This document shows positions 7,969 to 15,776 of a DNA stretch of 34,813 bases, in pieces. Location of the stretch: assembly GCA_026989015.1 (NCBI GenBank), contig JALSKD010000006.1, positions 1-34,813 on the forward strand, written 5' to 3'. This stretch comes from Gammaproteobacteria bacterium. Lineage in GTDB: Bacteria > Pseudomonadota > Gammaproteobacteria > GCA-001735895. The notes under the pieces are model-generated. The model did not search any database and was not told the origin of the DNA. It saw only the letters and a list, made by a program, of their open reading frames with translations. The position numbers and the translations under genes are program-made. Position 1 is the stretch's first letter. Each line of letters opens with the position of its first letter.

Positions 7969-8856
7969 GTGCCTGCACTGATGCCGCTGTTGTGTCTCCT
8001 GCTCCTGCCCCCGGTGGCCGGAGCGGACAACGATGACTGGTCGCTGGGCGACGATCAGGCGTTTCCGGCCACTTCCCCCGTGGTCGCCGGCCTGCTGCTC
8101 GGCACGGACCCGCAGGACAGCCAGACCCTGTCGGCCTGGCTGCTGCTGCCGCTGACGCCGGACACCGAACTCGACCTCGACTATGCCCGCACCCGCATCG
8201 ACGACGGGGACGACGCCTTCGACAGCAACGACCTCGGAGGCCGGCTGAGCTACTGGATCGGCGACCGGCTGGGCCTGTACGCCGGCTACCGCTTTCAGGG
8301 CCAGCGCGACGCACTGGAGATCGAGCGCCTGCGCATCGGCATCAGCCGCTTGTCGGCGCGCGGCCGCATAGACCTGTCCCTGAGCCAGGGCGACATCGCC
8401 ATCTACACCCGAGGCGACCTGCCACCGCCGCTGCATCTGCCGTCACGCTTCACCAGCGACAGCAACAGCATCGCGCTGGAACTGGCCCATCGCTTCGGCG
8501 CGGGCGAAGGCATGCTGTCGGTCGAACGCTTCGACTACGACCGAGACCTGAGTCCGCTGCATGCACGCCCGCTGTTGCAACGCATCATCAGCGCCAATGC
8601 CCTGCAGCAGAGTGGCCTGCTGCTGCGCCAGCAGTGGCGGATCGGGTGGGCCTGGCAAGGCGCAACGCGCCACTACAGCCTGCAATGGCTGGACAGCCAG
8701 AACGACATCGACGGCGCGCACAGCCGCAGCCTGCTGTTTGACCTGCGCCAGCCCATCGACGGGCCACTCGATCTGCTGCTTGGCGCCGGACTCGACAACG
8801 ACGACGGCATCCGGATTTCGGTGAGCGCCGGTGTGGAATGGACCGGCACCCGCTGA
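7969..8856 (+). CDS. Predicted outer-membrane beta-barrel-like protein, unknown family
   Basis: A 295-residue protein starting at GTG 7969, three bases after the DUF3106 stop. A signal peptide (LMPLLCLLLLPPVAGA) is followed by alternating hydrophobic/polar strands rich in Asp, Arg, Gly and aromatic residues, for example GGRLSYWIGDRLGLYAGYRF and TRHYSLQWLDS. The last strand is GIRISVSAGVEWTGTR. The pattern is that of a small outer-membrane barrel, but I cannot name a family and the C-terminus does not end in the usual aromatic residue. It overlaps the sigma-factor start by 19 bp. Its place in the operon suggests it is an output or sensor of the same stress pathway. Confidence 0.7.
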   Translation: MPALMPLLCLLLLPPVAGADNDDWSLGDDQAFPATSPVVAGLLLGTDPQDSQTLSAWLLLPLTPDTELDLDYARTRIDDGDDAFDSNDLGGRLSYWIGDRLGLYAGYRFQGQRDALEIERLRIGISRLSARGRIDLSLSQGDIAIYTRGDLPPPLHLPSRFTSDSNSIALELAHRFGAGEGMLSVERFDYDRDLSPLHARPLLQRIISANALQQSGLLLRQQWRIGWAWQGATRHYSLQWLDSQNDIDGAHSRSLLFDLRQPIDGPLDLLLGAGLDNDDGIRISVSAGVEWTGTR

Positions 8857-9395
8857 GCGAGCGGCGAAGAAGGCTGGATGCCTTCCTCGCCGCCCAGCAG
8901 ACACGCGCCTACAGCCTGGCCCATGCAATGACGCGCAACCCCGACGATGCGCTGGACCTGGTACAGGACAGCATGCTGCGCCTGGCGCGTCATTATGGCG
9001 AACGCCGGGAGGAGGAATGGACCTTGTTGTTCTATCGCATTCTCAACAACCGCATCCGCGACTTCCACCGTCGGCGCACACTGTGGCGCTGGCTGCCCTT
9101 CAGCGAGGCGCTGGACGGCCCGGAGGAACACCCCGCCGCAGGCACCTCCAGCGACGATCCGCAACGGCAGGCGCAACAGGATGGCGAAGTGAAACGCATA
9201 CACCAGGCACTGGCCCGGCTGCCACTGCGTCAGCAACAGGTGTTCCTGCTGCGCGCCTGGCAGGAATTCTCCACCGCCGAGACGGCGGCGGCTCTCGGCA
9301 TCGCCGAAACCAGCGTCAAAACCCACTACCGCCGCGCCATCAGCCGGCTGCGGCAACTGCTGAACACCGACGGAGTACCCGATGAAGACCGATGA
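8838..9395 (+). CDS. RNA polymerase sigma factor, sigma-70 family (ECF type)
   Basis: A 185-residue ECF-type sigma factor. Region 2 lies at about residues 17-85 (LDAFLAAQQTRAYSLAHAMT, then DDALDLVQDSMLRLARHY and FYRILNNRIRDFHRRR). Region 4 lies at about 120-178 (ALARLPLRQQQVFLLRAW, then the helix-turn-helix EFSTAETAAALGIAETSVKTHYRRA). There is no region 1 or 3. The reading frame starts inside the preceding gene and ends inside the next one (14-bp overlap), so sigma factor and downstream membrane protein are tightly coupled. This order is the usual layout for an ECF sigma and its regulator. Confidence 0.93.
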   Translation: MDRHPLSERRRRLDAFLAAQQTRAYSLAHAMTRNPDDALDLVQDSMLRLARHYGERREEEWTLLFYRILNNRIRDFHRRRTLWRWLPFSEALDGPEEHPAAGTSSDDPQRQAQQDGEVKRIHQALARLPLRQQQVFLLRAWQEFSTAETAAALGIAETSVKTHYRRAISRLRQLLNTDGVPDEDR

Positions 9396-9723
9396 AGACG
9401 TGATCCAACGGCTGCGCGAGGGCCTGGCCCAGGACCGCCCCGATGCCTTGCAGCACCAGCGCCTGCAACGGGCGCGCCTGGAAGCGCTGGACGCCCTCGA
9501 GCACGGCCGGAGGGCAACCCCTCGGCCCTGGCTCCGCCTCGGCCTGGCGGCCGCCGGCATCGCCGCGCTGGCCCTGCTGCTGGTGCCCGCGTTGCGCGCG
9601 CCCTCCGCCATCGGCCCCGAGGATGCCGTCGACGGCTTCGAGATCGCCAGCAGCGGCGTACCGCTGGAATTCTACGAAGACCTGGAATTCTACGCCTGGC
9701 TGGAGCAGAACGGCCCCGGCTGA
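9382..9723 (+). CDS. DUF3619-like membrane protein, possible anti-sigma factor
   Basis: A 113-residue protein with a charged helical N-terminus (KTDEDVIQRLREGLAQ), one membrane segment at about residues 52-70 (LRLGLAAAGIAALALLLVP) and a short periplasmic acidic tail (EFYEDLEFYAWLEQ). Length, topology and position just after an ECF sigma gene fit DUF3619-type proteins, often proposed to be anti-sigma factors. No zinc-binding HxxxCxxC motif is present, so it is not a ZAS-type anti-sigma factor. It ends four bases from the convergent fructokinase. Confidence 0.75.
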   Translation: MKTDEDVIQRLREGLAQDRPDALQHQRLQRARLEALDALEHGRRATPRPWLRLGLAAAGIAALALLLVPALRAPSAIGPEDAVDGFEIASSGVPLEFYEDLEFYAWLEQNGPG

Positions 9724-9727
9724 CCCC

Positions 9728-10651
9728 TCACCACAGCCAGGCGGCACCGCGCACACCACTGGAATCGCCGTACCGCGGCGGACGGATCGGCACATCCACG
9801 AAGTCGGAGAAGACATAACGCCCGAGCAGCGGCGGCACCTCTGTGTACAGGCTGTCGATGTTCGACATGCCGCCACCAAGCACGATCACATCCGGATCCA
9901 GCAGGTTGATCACATGCGCCAGCGCCCGCGCCAGCTGGTCGTGGTACTGCTTCATCTGACGCTGGCAGAGCGCATCACCCGCGGCGGCACGCTCGGCGAT
10001 CCCCCGCGCATCCAGCTCCAGGCCGGCGTCGGCGCGGGCATTGGCGGCGAAGCCGGGGCCGGAAAGATAGGTTTCGATGCAGCCGCTGCGGCCACAGTAG
10101 CAGGGCCGCGGGTGATCGAATGCCTGTGGCCAGGGCAGCGGATTGTGCCCCCACTCGCCGGCGATCGCGTGGCGTCCGGTCAGTGGCGCGCGCTCGATCA
10201 CCAGCCCGCCGCCGGTGCCGGTGCCGATGATCACCCCGAACACCACCCGGCCGTCCGCCGCCGCCCCGTCCACTGCCTCCGACAGGGCGAAGCAGTTGGC
10301 GTCATTGGCAATCCGCACCGGCCGCTGAAGGTGCTGTTGCAGGTCTTCCAGCAACGGACGACCGTTCACGCACCGGGTGTTGGAATTGCGCAGCAGACCG
10401 CTGTTTGGCGATACCGCACCCGGCGTGCCGATACCGACGCGCAGTGCCCGACCGGCGAACTGCTCGGCGCGCCGCAGCAGACTCCGGATCGCATCCAGAA
10501 TCGACGCATAGTCGTCGGCCGGTGTCGCCACCCGCTCGCGCCAGGCCATCCCGCCCTGCCCGTCGAGCAGCGCCGCCTCGATCTTGGTACCGCCCAGGTC
10601 GATGCCGAGGCGCCACTCACCTGTAGCCGATTGCCGTAACTTTTCAACCAC
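9728..10651 (-). CDS. mak: ROK-family fructokinase (Mak type)
   Basis: A sugar kinase of the ROK family, 307 residues from GTG 10651. It closely follows E. coli Mak: the phosphate-binding GIDLGGTK, IGTPGAVSPNSGLLRNSNT, ANDANCFALSEAVDGAA, VIIGTGTGGG, GEWGHNPLPW, and the zinc-binding CYCGRSGCIETYLSG. The end GDSSGVRGAAWLW is also Mak-like. The GTG is preferred because GGAGA lies seven bases upstream. A longer frame (ATG 10684, or further to 10816) reaches into the nrdA control region and has no ribosome-binding site. Fructose to fructose-6-phosphate is the likely reaction; glucose or mannose are alternatives seen in the family. Confidence 0.88.
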   Translation of the reverse strand: MVEKLRQSATGEWRLGIDLGGTKIEAALLDGQGGMAWRERVATPADDYASILDAIRSLLRRAEQFAGRALRVGIGTPGAVSPNSGLLRNSNTRCVNGRPLLEDLQQHLQRPVRIANDANCFALSEAVDGAAADGRVVFGVIIGTGTGGGLVIERAPLTGRHAIAGEWGHNPLPWPQAFDHPRPCYCGRSGCIETYLSGPGFAANARADAGLELDARGIAERAAAGDALCQRQMKQYHDQLARALAHVINLLDPDVIVLGGGMSNIDSLYTEVPPLLGRYVFSDFVDVPIRPPRYGDSSGVRGAAWLW

Positions 10652-10785
10652 CGTTCGTCTCCAATCGATTTTTTCTATACCCATCGACACGCCGATAATC
10701 TGGGCAAATATCAGCGTTTTTTCATGTACGGCGCAAAGCCTTTGGCCATGCGGTTCACGCTCATTCAACGGTATTTTCGCACAAC

Positions 10786-10794
10786 TTGTCCACA
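10786..10794 (+). promoter_or_regulatory. DnaA-box-like site
   Basis: TTGTCCACA matches the DnaA box TTATNCACA except for one base. It lies about 77 bp upstream of the predicted nrdA start of transcription. DnaA control of nrdAB is established in E. coli, so the position is plausible, but one imperfect box is weak evidence. Confidence 0.4.
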
Positions 10795-10812
10795 GCCTGT
10801 TCACGGCCGCAT

Positions 10813-10828
10813 ACACAAGATAATGTAC
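10813..10828 (+). promoter_or_regulatory. NrdR box 1
   Basis: ACACAAGATAATGTAC agrees with about 12 of 16 positions of the NrdR consensus (ACACWAYATATWGTGT style). It starts exactly 32 bp before box 2, about three helical turns, as is usual for paired NrdR boxes. It lies just upstream of the -35 element. Confidence 0.75.
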
Positions 10829-10856
10829 TTGACCCGGGCATCAGACACACTATATT
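10829..10856 (+). promoter_or_regulatory. Sigma-70 promoter of nrdAB
   Basis: TTGACC (10829-10834), 16-bp spacer, TATATT (10851-10856). Transcription is expected to start near 10863, giving a leader of about 290 nt before the nrdA ATG. NrdR box 2 covers the -10 element. Confidence 0.8.
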
Positions 10857-10860
10857 GTGG
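10845..10860 (+). promoter_or_regulatory. NrdR box 2
   Basis: ACACACTATATTGTGG agrees with about 14 of 16 positions of the NrdR consensus and overlaps the -10 element. NrdR is an ATP-cone repressor of ribonucleotide reductase operons, so binding here would block the promoter. The nrdR gene is not in the window. Confidence 0.85.
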
Positions 10861-10862
10861 TC

Positions 10863-11154
10863 CCTGTTCTCGCCGGCCCCAGAGGGGCTGTTTTCGGCGA
10901 AGGAATCCACAGGCTCCGGCGTTGCCGCGGCGCTGCGGATTCACGGGACCCAGGCCGCAACGACGAAGCCGGGCCCGGCAGCAACCCGTTCCTGCCCCGA
11001 GGCAGTGACGAGGGGGACAGTCACCACCATCGACCCACAGCGACGCCGTATCCGACCCGGCGCCCGCGCCCTGCGCGCCACTTTCGATGCCGTACTGCCC
11101 CGCCCCTGGCCAGAAAACGACTCAGACGCTCACAATAAAGGATTCATCAACGAC
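10863..11154 (+). promoter_or_regulatory. Long structured leader of nrdA
   Basis: About 290 nt between the predicted start site and the nrdA ATG, without a convincing gene. A nested hairpin is visible near the 5' end: CGCCG (10871-10875) with CGGCG (10895-10899), enclosing GCCCC (10876-10880) with GGGGC (10884-10888) and TGTTTT. A further GTGAC/GTCAC stem lies around 11006-11025. I recognise no known riboswitch. The frame stays open upstream of nrdA only because of high GC. Confidence 0.4.
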
Positions 11155-14010
11155 ATGCAGAACATCGACTCTCCGCTGACCCTCGAACCGACCACTCCTC
11201 GCCTCGACCTGGAACCCGAAGCCCCCGCCGAGACGCCTGCGCCCGCCAGCAAGTGGCAGGTGCTGCGCCGCAACGGCAAGCTGACCGGTTTCGACCGCGA
11301 GAAGATCACCGTGGCCATGACCAAGGCTTTCCTCGCCGTCGAGGGCGGCCAGGCCGCGGCCTCTTCCCGCGTGCACGAGACGGTCGCCCGGCTCACCGAC
11401 ATGGTGGTGGACAACCTCAAGCGGCGCCAGCCCAACGGCGGCACCTTCGTGATCGAGGACATCCAGGATCAGGTCGAACTGGCGCTGATGCGCAACGGCG
11501 AGCACAAGGTGGCCCGCGCCTATGTGCTCTACCGCGAGCAGCAGGCACAGAAACGCGCCGAGGAGCAGACCGCCGAGCCGGAGCAGGCCGAGCCGCTGGA
11601 GCGCGTGCTGCAGGTACGCCACGAAAACGGCCAGCTGGAACCGCTGGACACCGAGCGCCTCAAGCGCGTCATCGCCGAGGCCTGCGAGGACCTGCCCAAC
11701 TGCGATCCCGAGCGCCTCTACAACGACACCCTGCGCAGCCTGTTCGACGGCATGGCGGAGAAGGACGTGCAACCGATGCTGGTGATGAGCGCCCGTTCGC
11801 TGATCGATGTGGAACCGGACTACTCCCGCGCCGCCGCGCGGCTGCTTCTCGACAGCCTGCGCCGCGAGGCACTGAGCTTTATCGGCGACGGCGCGCCCAC
11901 CGCCACCTTCCGCGAGATGAGCGCCCGCTACCCCGAATACTTCGCCAACTACATCAAGAAGGGCGCCGAACTGGAGCGGCTGGACACCGAGCTGCTGAAA
12001 TTCGACCTGACCCGTCTCGGCGAGGCGCTGAAGCCCGAGCGTGATCACCTGTTCACCTACTTGGGCCTGCAAACCCTCTACGACCGCTATTTCATCCACC
12101 ACGGCGATATCCGCTTCGAACTGCCGCAGGCCTTCTTCATGCGCGTGGCGATGGGGCTGGCGATCAACGAGGTGGACCGCGAAGCCCGCGCCATCGAGTT
12201 CTACGACCTGCTGTCCTCCTTCGATTTCATGAGCAGCACGCCGACCCTGTTCAACTCCGGCACCCTGCGTCCGCAGCTCTCCTCCTGCTACCTGACCACC
12301 GTGCCCGACGACCTCGACGGCATCTTCAGCGCGATCAAGGACGACGCCCTGCTGTCCAAGTTCGCCGGCGGCCTCGGCAACGACTGGACCCGGGTGCGCG
12401 CCCTCGGCTCGCACATCAAGGGCACCAACGGCAAGAGTCAGGGCGTGGTGCCCTTCCTCAAGGTGGCCAACGACACCGCGGTGGCGGTCAACCAGGGCGG
12501 CAAGCGCAAGGGCGCGATGTGCGCCTACCTGGAAACCTGGCACCTGGACATCGAGGATTTCCTCGAACTGCGCAAGAACACCGGCGACGAACGCCGCCGC
12601 ACCCACGACATGAACACCGCCAACTGGATTCCGGACCTGTTCATGAAGCGGGTGGCCGAAGACGCCGAATGGACGCTGTTCTCGCCTAACGATGTCCCCG
12701 ACCTGCACGACCTCTACGGCGTGCGCTTCGAAAAGCGCTACCGCGAATACGAGGAAAAGGCCGATCGCGGCGAGATCACCCTGTTCAAGCGGGTCAAGGC
12801 CCAGGACCTGTGGCGCAAGATGCTCGGCATGCTGTTCGAGACCGGCCATCCCTGGATCACCTTCAAGGACCCCTGCAACCTGCGTTCGCCGCAGCAGCAT
12901 GTGGGTGTGGTGCATTCCTCCAACCTGTGCACCGAGATCACGCTCAACACTTCCGACACCGAGATCGCCGTCTGCAACCTCGGCTCGGTCAACCTGCCGC
13001 AGCATGTGGGCGAGAACGGACTGGATCTGGAGAAGCTCGAGCGCACCATCAACACCGCGATGCGCATGCTCGACAATGTCATCGACTACAACTACTACAG
13101 CGTGCCGCAGGCGCGCATCGCCAACCTGCGTCACCGCCCGGTGGGACTGGGCGTCATGGGCTTCCAGGACGCGCTGTTCAAGCAGCACATCCCCTACAGC
13201 TCGCTGGAGGCCATCGAGTTCGCCGACCAGTCGATGGAGGCGGTCAGCTATTACGCCATCAAGGCCTCCACCCATCTGGCCGAGGAACGCGGCACCTATT
13301 CCAGCTTCCCCAACTCGCTGTGGAGTCAGGGCGTGCTGCCGATCGACTCGATCCAGAACCTCAAGGACGCGCGCGGCGACTACCTGCAACAGGACATGAG
13401 CTGGACCATGAACTGGGACAGCCTGCGCGAGCGGGTGATGACCGTCGGCATGCGCAACTCCAACACCATGGCCATCGCGCCGACCGCGACCATCTCCAAC
13501 ATCTGCGGGGTATCGCAGTCGATCGAACCGATCTACCAGAACCTGTTTGTCAAATCCAACCTGTCCGGCGAGTTCACCGTCATCAACGAATACCTGGTGC
13601 GCGACCTCAAGGACCGCGGACTGTGGGACGAGGTGATGATCAACGACCTCAAGTACTACGACGGAAGCGTACAGCAGATCGACCGGGTACCGGACGACCT
13701 CAAGCAGCTCTATGCCACCGCCTTCGAGATGGATTCGCGCTGGCTGGTGGAGGCCGCCTCGCGCCGACAGAAATGGATCGATCAGGGGCAGTCGCTGAAC
13801 CTGTACATGGCCGAGCCTTCCGGCAAGAAGCTCGACAACCTCTACAAGCTGGCCTGGGTGCGCGGCCTCAAGACCACCTACTACCTGCGCTCACTGGGCG
13901 CCACCGCGGTGGAGAAGACCTCCGCCACCGAACGCGAGGAACCGTCCGAGGCCAGCGAAGCGCCGAAGGCCTGCTCGATCCTCGATCCGGATTGCGAAGC
14001 CTGCCAGTAA
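11155..14010 (+). CDS. nrdA: Class Ia ribonucleoside-diphosphate reductase, alpha subunit
   Basis: The catalytic subunit that reduces ribonucleoside diphosphates to deoxy forms, 951 residues. Two tandem ATP-cone domains (about 33-127 and 149-240) precede the barrel, as in Pseudomonas NrdA; the first is the more canonical (WQVLRRNGKLTGFDREKITVAMTKAF). Active-site residues are visible: C378 (LSSCYL), N590, C592 and E594 (SSNLCTEITLN), C607 (AVCNLGSVNL), and a C-terminal redox pair C947/C950 (CEAC). ATG 11155 begins the acidic, Pro-rich leader that precedes the first cone; AAAGGA lies rather far upstream. It forms an operon with nrdB (40-bp gap), behind the NrdR-controlled promoter. Confidence 0.97.
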   Translation: MQNIDSPLTLEPTTPRLDLEPEAPAETPAPASKWQVLRRNGKLTGFDREKITVAMTKAFLAVEGGQAAASSRVHETVARLTDMVVDNLKRRQPNGGTFVIEDIQDQVELALMRNGEHKVARAYVLYREQQAQKRAEEQTAEPEQAEPLERVLQVRHENGQLEPLDTERLKRVIAEACEDLPNCDPERLYNDTLRSLFDGMAEKDVQPMLVMSARSLIDVEPDYSRAAARLLLDSLRREALSFIGDGAPTATFREMSARYPEYFANYIKKGAELERLDTELLKFDLTRLGEALKPERDHLFTYLGLQTLYDRYFIHHGDIRFELPQAFFMRVAMGLAINEVDREARAIEFYDLLSSFDFMSSTPTLFNSGTLRPQLSSCYLTTVPDDLDGIFSAIKDDALLSKFAGGLGNDWTRVRALGSHIKGTNGKSQGVVPFLKVANDTAVAVNQGGKRKGAMCAYLETWHLDIEDFLELRKNTGDERRRTHDMNTANWIPDLFMKRVAEDAEWTLFSPNDVPDLHDLYGVRFEKRYREYEEKADRGEITLFKRVKAQDLWRKMLGMLFETGHPWITFKDPCNLRSPQQHVGVVHSSNLCTEITLNTSDTEIAVCNLGSVNLPQHVGENGLDLEKLERTINTAMRMLDNVIDYNYYSVPQARIANLRHRPVGLGVMGFQDALFKQHIPYSSLEAIEFADQSMEAVSYYAIKASTHLAEERGTYSSFPNSLWSQGVLPIDSIQNLKDARGDYLQQDMSWTMNWDSLRERVMTVGMRNSNTMAIAPTATISNICGVSQSIEPIYQNLFVKSNLSGEFTVINEYLVRDLKDRGLWDEVMINDLKYYDGSVQQIDRVPDDLKQLYATAFEMDSRWLVEAASRRQKWIDQGQSLNLYMAEPSGKKLDNLYKLAWVRGLKTTYYLRSLGATAVEKTSATEREEPSEASEAPKACSILDPDCEACQ

Positions 14011-14050
14011 CCCGACAACCCACGATACCGAAACACGAAGAGGACATGAC

Positions 14051-15295
14051 ATGCTGAACTGGGACGACCCGCTGGCCCCGCTGCCGGCCGACACCACCAG
14101 CCCCAAGACCGCGCCCGCCGAGCCGGCAACGGCCGCTCCGGCGCCCGTCGACACCGCGCCTCCGGCCTCCGCCGAAGCCGTGGCCCCGACCGCCGAACCC
14201 GCCGTCGCGGCCGAACCCGAGACGGTCGCCGCCGAACTGCCTCCCATCGCCCGGCCCGAGGTCAGGCGCCCGGAGATCAACCCGGTGGCCGCCAAGCCGG
14301 TCAACCCCGAGGACAAGCGCGTCGTCAACGGCATGACCGACATCAACCAGCTGGCGCCCTTCAAGTACCCCTGGGCCTGGGAGTACTTCCTCAACGCCAA
14401 CAAGAACCACTGGACGCCGCTGGACATCAACATGTCGCAGGACATCCACGACTACAACCACAAGCTGACCCTCGAGGAACGCCACCTGTACGAGAATGTG
14501 CTCTCCTACCTGACCACTTCCGACATCCTGGCGATGCGCAACATCGGCCTGGCGGTGATGGAGAAAATGACCGCGCCGGAGCTGCAGATCTACCAGGCAC
14601 GGCAGGTCTACGAGGAATCCATGCACACCTGGACCTACCAGCACTGCATCGAGACCCTCGGCCTCGACCAGGGCGAGATCTACAACCGCTACCGCGTGGT
14701 GCCCGAGATCCACCACAAGATCAACCTCTGCAACAGCAAGCTGGATTCGGTGCTGCGTGCCGACATCGACCTCAACGACCGCGACGAGCTGGAAAACTTC
14801 GTCATGGCCTACACCTTCTTCGCCGGGGTGTTCGAGGGCACCTGGTTCTACAACGGCTTCACGCCCATCTTCGCGCTGCAGCGGCGCGGGCTGATGAAGG
14901 GCACCGCCGAACAGTTCCAGTACATCATGCGCGACGAGGTGCTGCATGCCTCCTTCGGCATCCGCGTGTGCAACCAGATCATCAAGGAAGAGAACCTGAA
15001 GATCGATCCGGTGGCCATCCAGCACATGTGGGAGGAAGCCGAGGCCGCCGAAGAGGCCTATGCCCGCTTCCTGATGCCCGACCCGATCCTCGGCTACAGC
15101 GCCGACGACCACATTGCCCAGTTCCGTTTCGTGGCCAACCGGCGCGCGCGCAAGCTCAACCACAAGGAGCCTTTCCCCGGTGCCGAGAACGCACTGCCCT
15201 GGCTTGACGAGCAGGCCAACCTGAAAAAGGAGAAGAACTTCTTCGAGACCCGGGTCACCGAGTACCAGACCGGCGGCGCGCTGAGCTGGGACTGA
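14051..15295 (+). CDS. nrdB: Class Ia ribonucleoside-diphosphate reductase, beta subunit
   Basis: The radical-generating di-iron subunit, 414 residues. Ligands align with E. coli NrdB: D158, E189, H192, E262, E296 and H299, with the radical tyrosine at Y196 (EESMHTWTYQHC). The C-terminus ends in ETRVTEYQTGGALSWD, the tail that docks on NrdA. The first ~85 residues are a low-complexity Pro/Ala/Glu extension, also found in some Pseudomonas-type NrdB proteins and probably disordered. ATG 14051 follows GAGG at about 14040; an ATG at 14046 is out of frame. The operon ends in the hairpin at 15304-15327. Confidence 0.97.
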   Translation: MLNWDDPLAPLPADTTSPKTAPAEPATAAPAPVDTAPPASAEAVAPTAEPAVAAEPETVAAELPPIARPEVRRPEINPVAAKPVNPEDKRVVNGMTDINQLAPFKYPWAWEYFLNANKNHWTPLDINMSQDIHDYNHKLTLEERHLYENVLSYLTTSDILAMRNIGLAVMEKMTAPELQIYQARQVYEESMHTWTYQHCIETLGLDQGEIYNRYRVVPEIHHKINLCNSKLDSVLRADIDLNDRDELENFVMAYTFFAGVFEGTWFYNGFTPIFALQRRGLMKGTAEQFQYIMRDEVLHASFGIRVCNQIIKEENLKIDPVAIQHMWEEAEAAEEAYARFLMPDPILGYSADDHIAQFRFVANRRARKLNHKEPFPGAENALPWLDEQANLKKEKNFFETRVTEYQTGGALSWD

Positions 15296-15303
15296 CCCCC
15301 ACC

Positions 15304-15331
15304 CCGCGCCCGGACCTCCGGGCGCGGTTTC
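15304..15331 (+). terminator. Terminator of nrdAB operon
   Basis: CCGCGCCCGGA (15304-15314) pairs with TCCGGGCGCGG (15317-15327). The stem is very stable, though only TTTC follows, so termination may be only partly factor-independent. Confidence 0.75.
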
Positions 15332-15373
15332 ATCCACCGGGCTTCGGCTCACAATAACAACAGGAGCATATAC

Positions 15374-15592
15374 ATGAACGGCGACATGGACATGGCGGCC
15401 GGATTCGGCCTCGTACAACTGATCTTCATGCTGGTCTGGATCATCCTCATCGTGCTTCCGTTCTGGAAGATCACCTCCAAGGCGGGCTACTCCGGCTGGC
15501 TTTCCCTGCTGATCCTGATTCCTCTGGCCAACATCATCTTCCTCTATTTCCTGGCCTTCTCGAAGTGGCCCAGCCTGTCCCGCGGTGACTGA
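15374..15592 (+). CDS. Small two-helix membrane protein
   Basis: A 72-residue protein with two membrane helices: about residues 12-30 (GLVQLIFMLVWIILIVLPF) and 42-62 (WLSLLILIPLANIIFLYFLAF). Between them is WKITSKAGYSG, a short loop common in small bacterial membrane proteins of unknown role. AGGAG lies about eight bases before the ATG. It has its own terminator, so it is probably an independent gene between nrdAB and nhaA. No function can be assigned. Confidence 0.8.
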   Translation: MNGDMDMAAGFGLVQLIFMLVWIILIVLPFWKITSKAGYSGWLSLLILIPLANIIFLYFLAFSKWPSLSRGD

Positions 15593-15598
15593 ACCGCT

Positions 15599-15636
15599 GC
15601 CGCCGCAGGCCCGGTGGCCGCGGCGGCTTTCCTTTC
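15599..15636 (+). terminator. Terminator after small membrane protein
   Basis: GCCGCCGC (15599-15606) pairs with GCGGCGGC (15620-15627). The stem continues as GGCC/GGCC around loop CGGT, with one bulged A. TTTCCTTTCC follows. Confidence 0.8.
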
Positions 15637-15776
15637 CGGTTGCCACCTTCCGAGGCTGAACGCGGCTTACCCGCGGTATTTCGTCGCGCTTGAACTATAC
15701 TGGGCGAGACGGCTCTCAAGAATCCAAGACATCACCATCAGAACAGCATCCGCTTTCCACCCCGGTACCGCCTCCA

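Noticed and set aside
10786-11154. Upstream extension of nrdA
   Set aside because: It covers the promoter and NrdR boxes and lacks similarity to NrdA.
10863-11154. Cobalamin-type riboswitch in the nrdA leader
   Set aside because: Considered because ribonucleotide reductase genes can be B12-controlled, but no conserved B12-box was seen.
11122-13389. Leftward ORF of 755 codons
   Set aside because: It is the antisense frame of nrdA, whose active-site residues are all present on the other strand.
13868-15646. Leftward ORF of 592 codons
   Set aside because: It is antisense to the end of nrdA, nrdB and the small membrane protein; Val/Asp/His-rich shadow composition.
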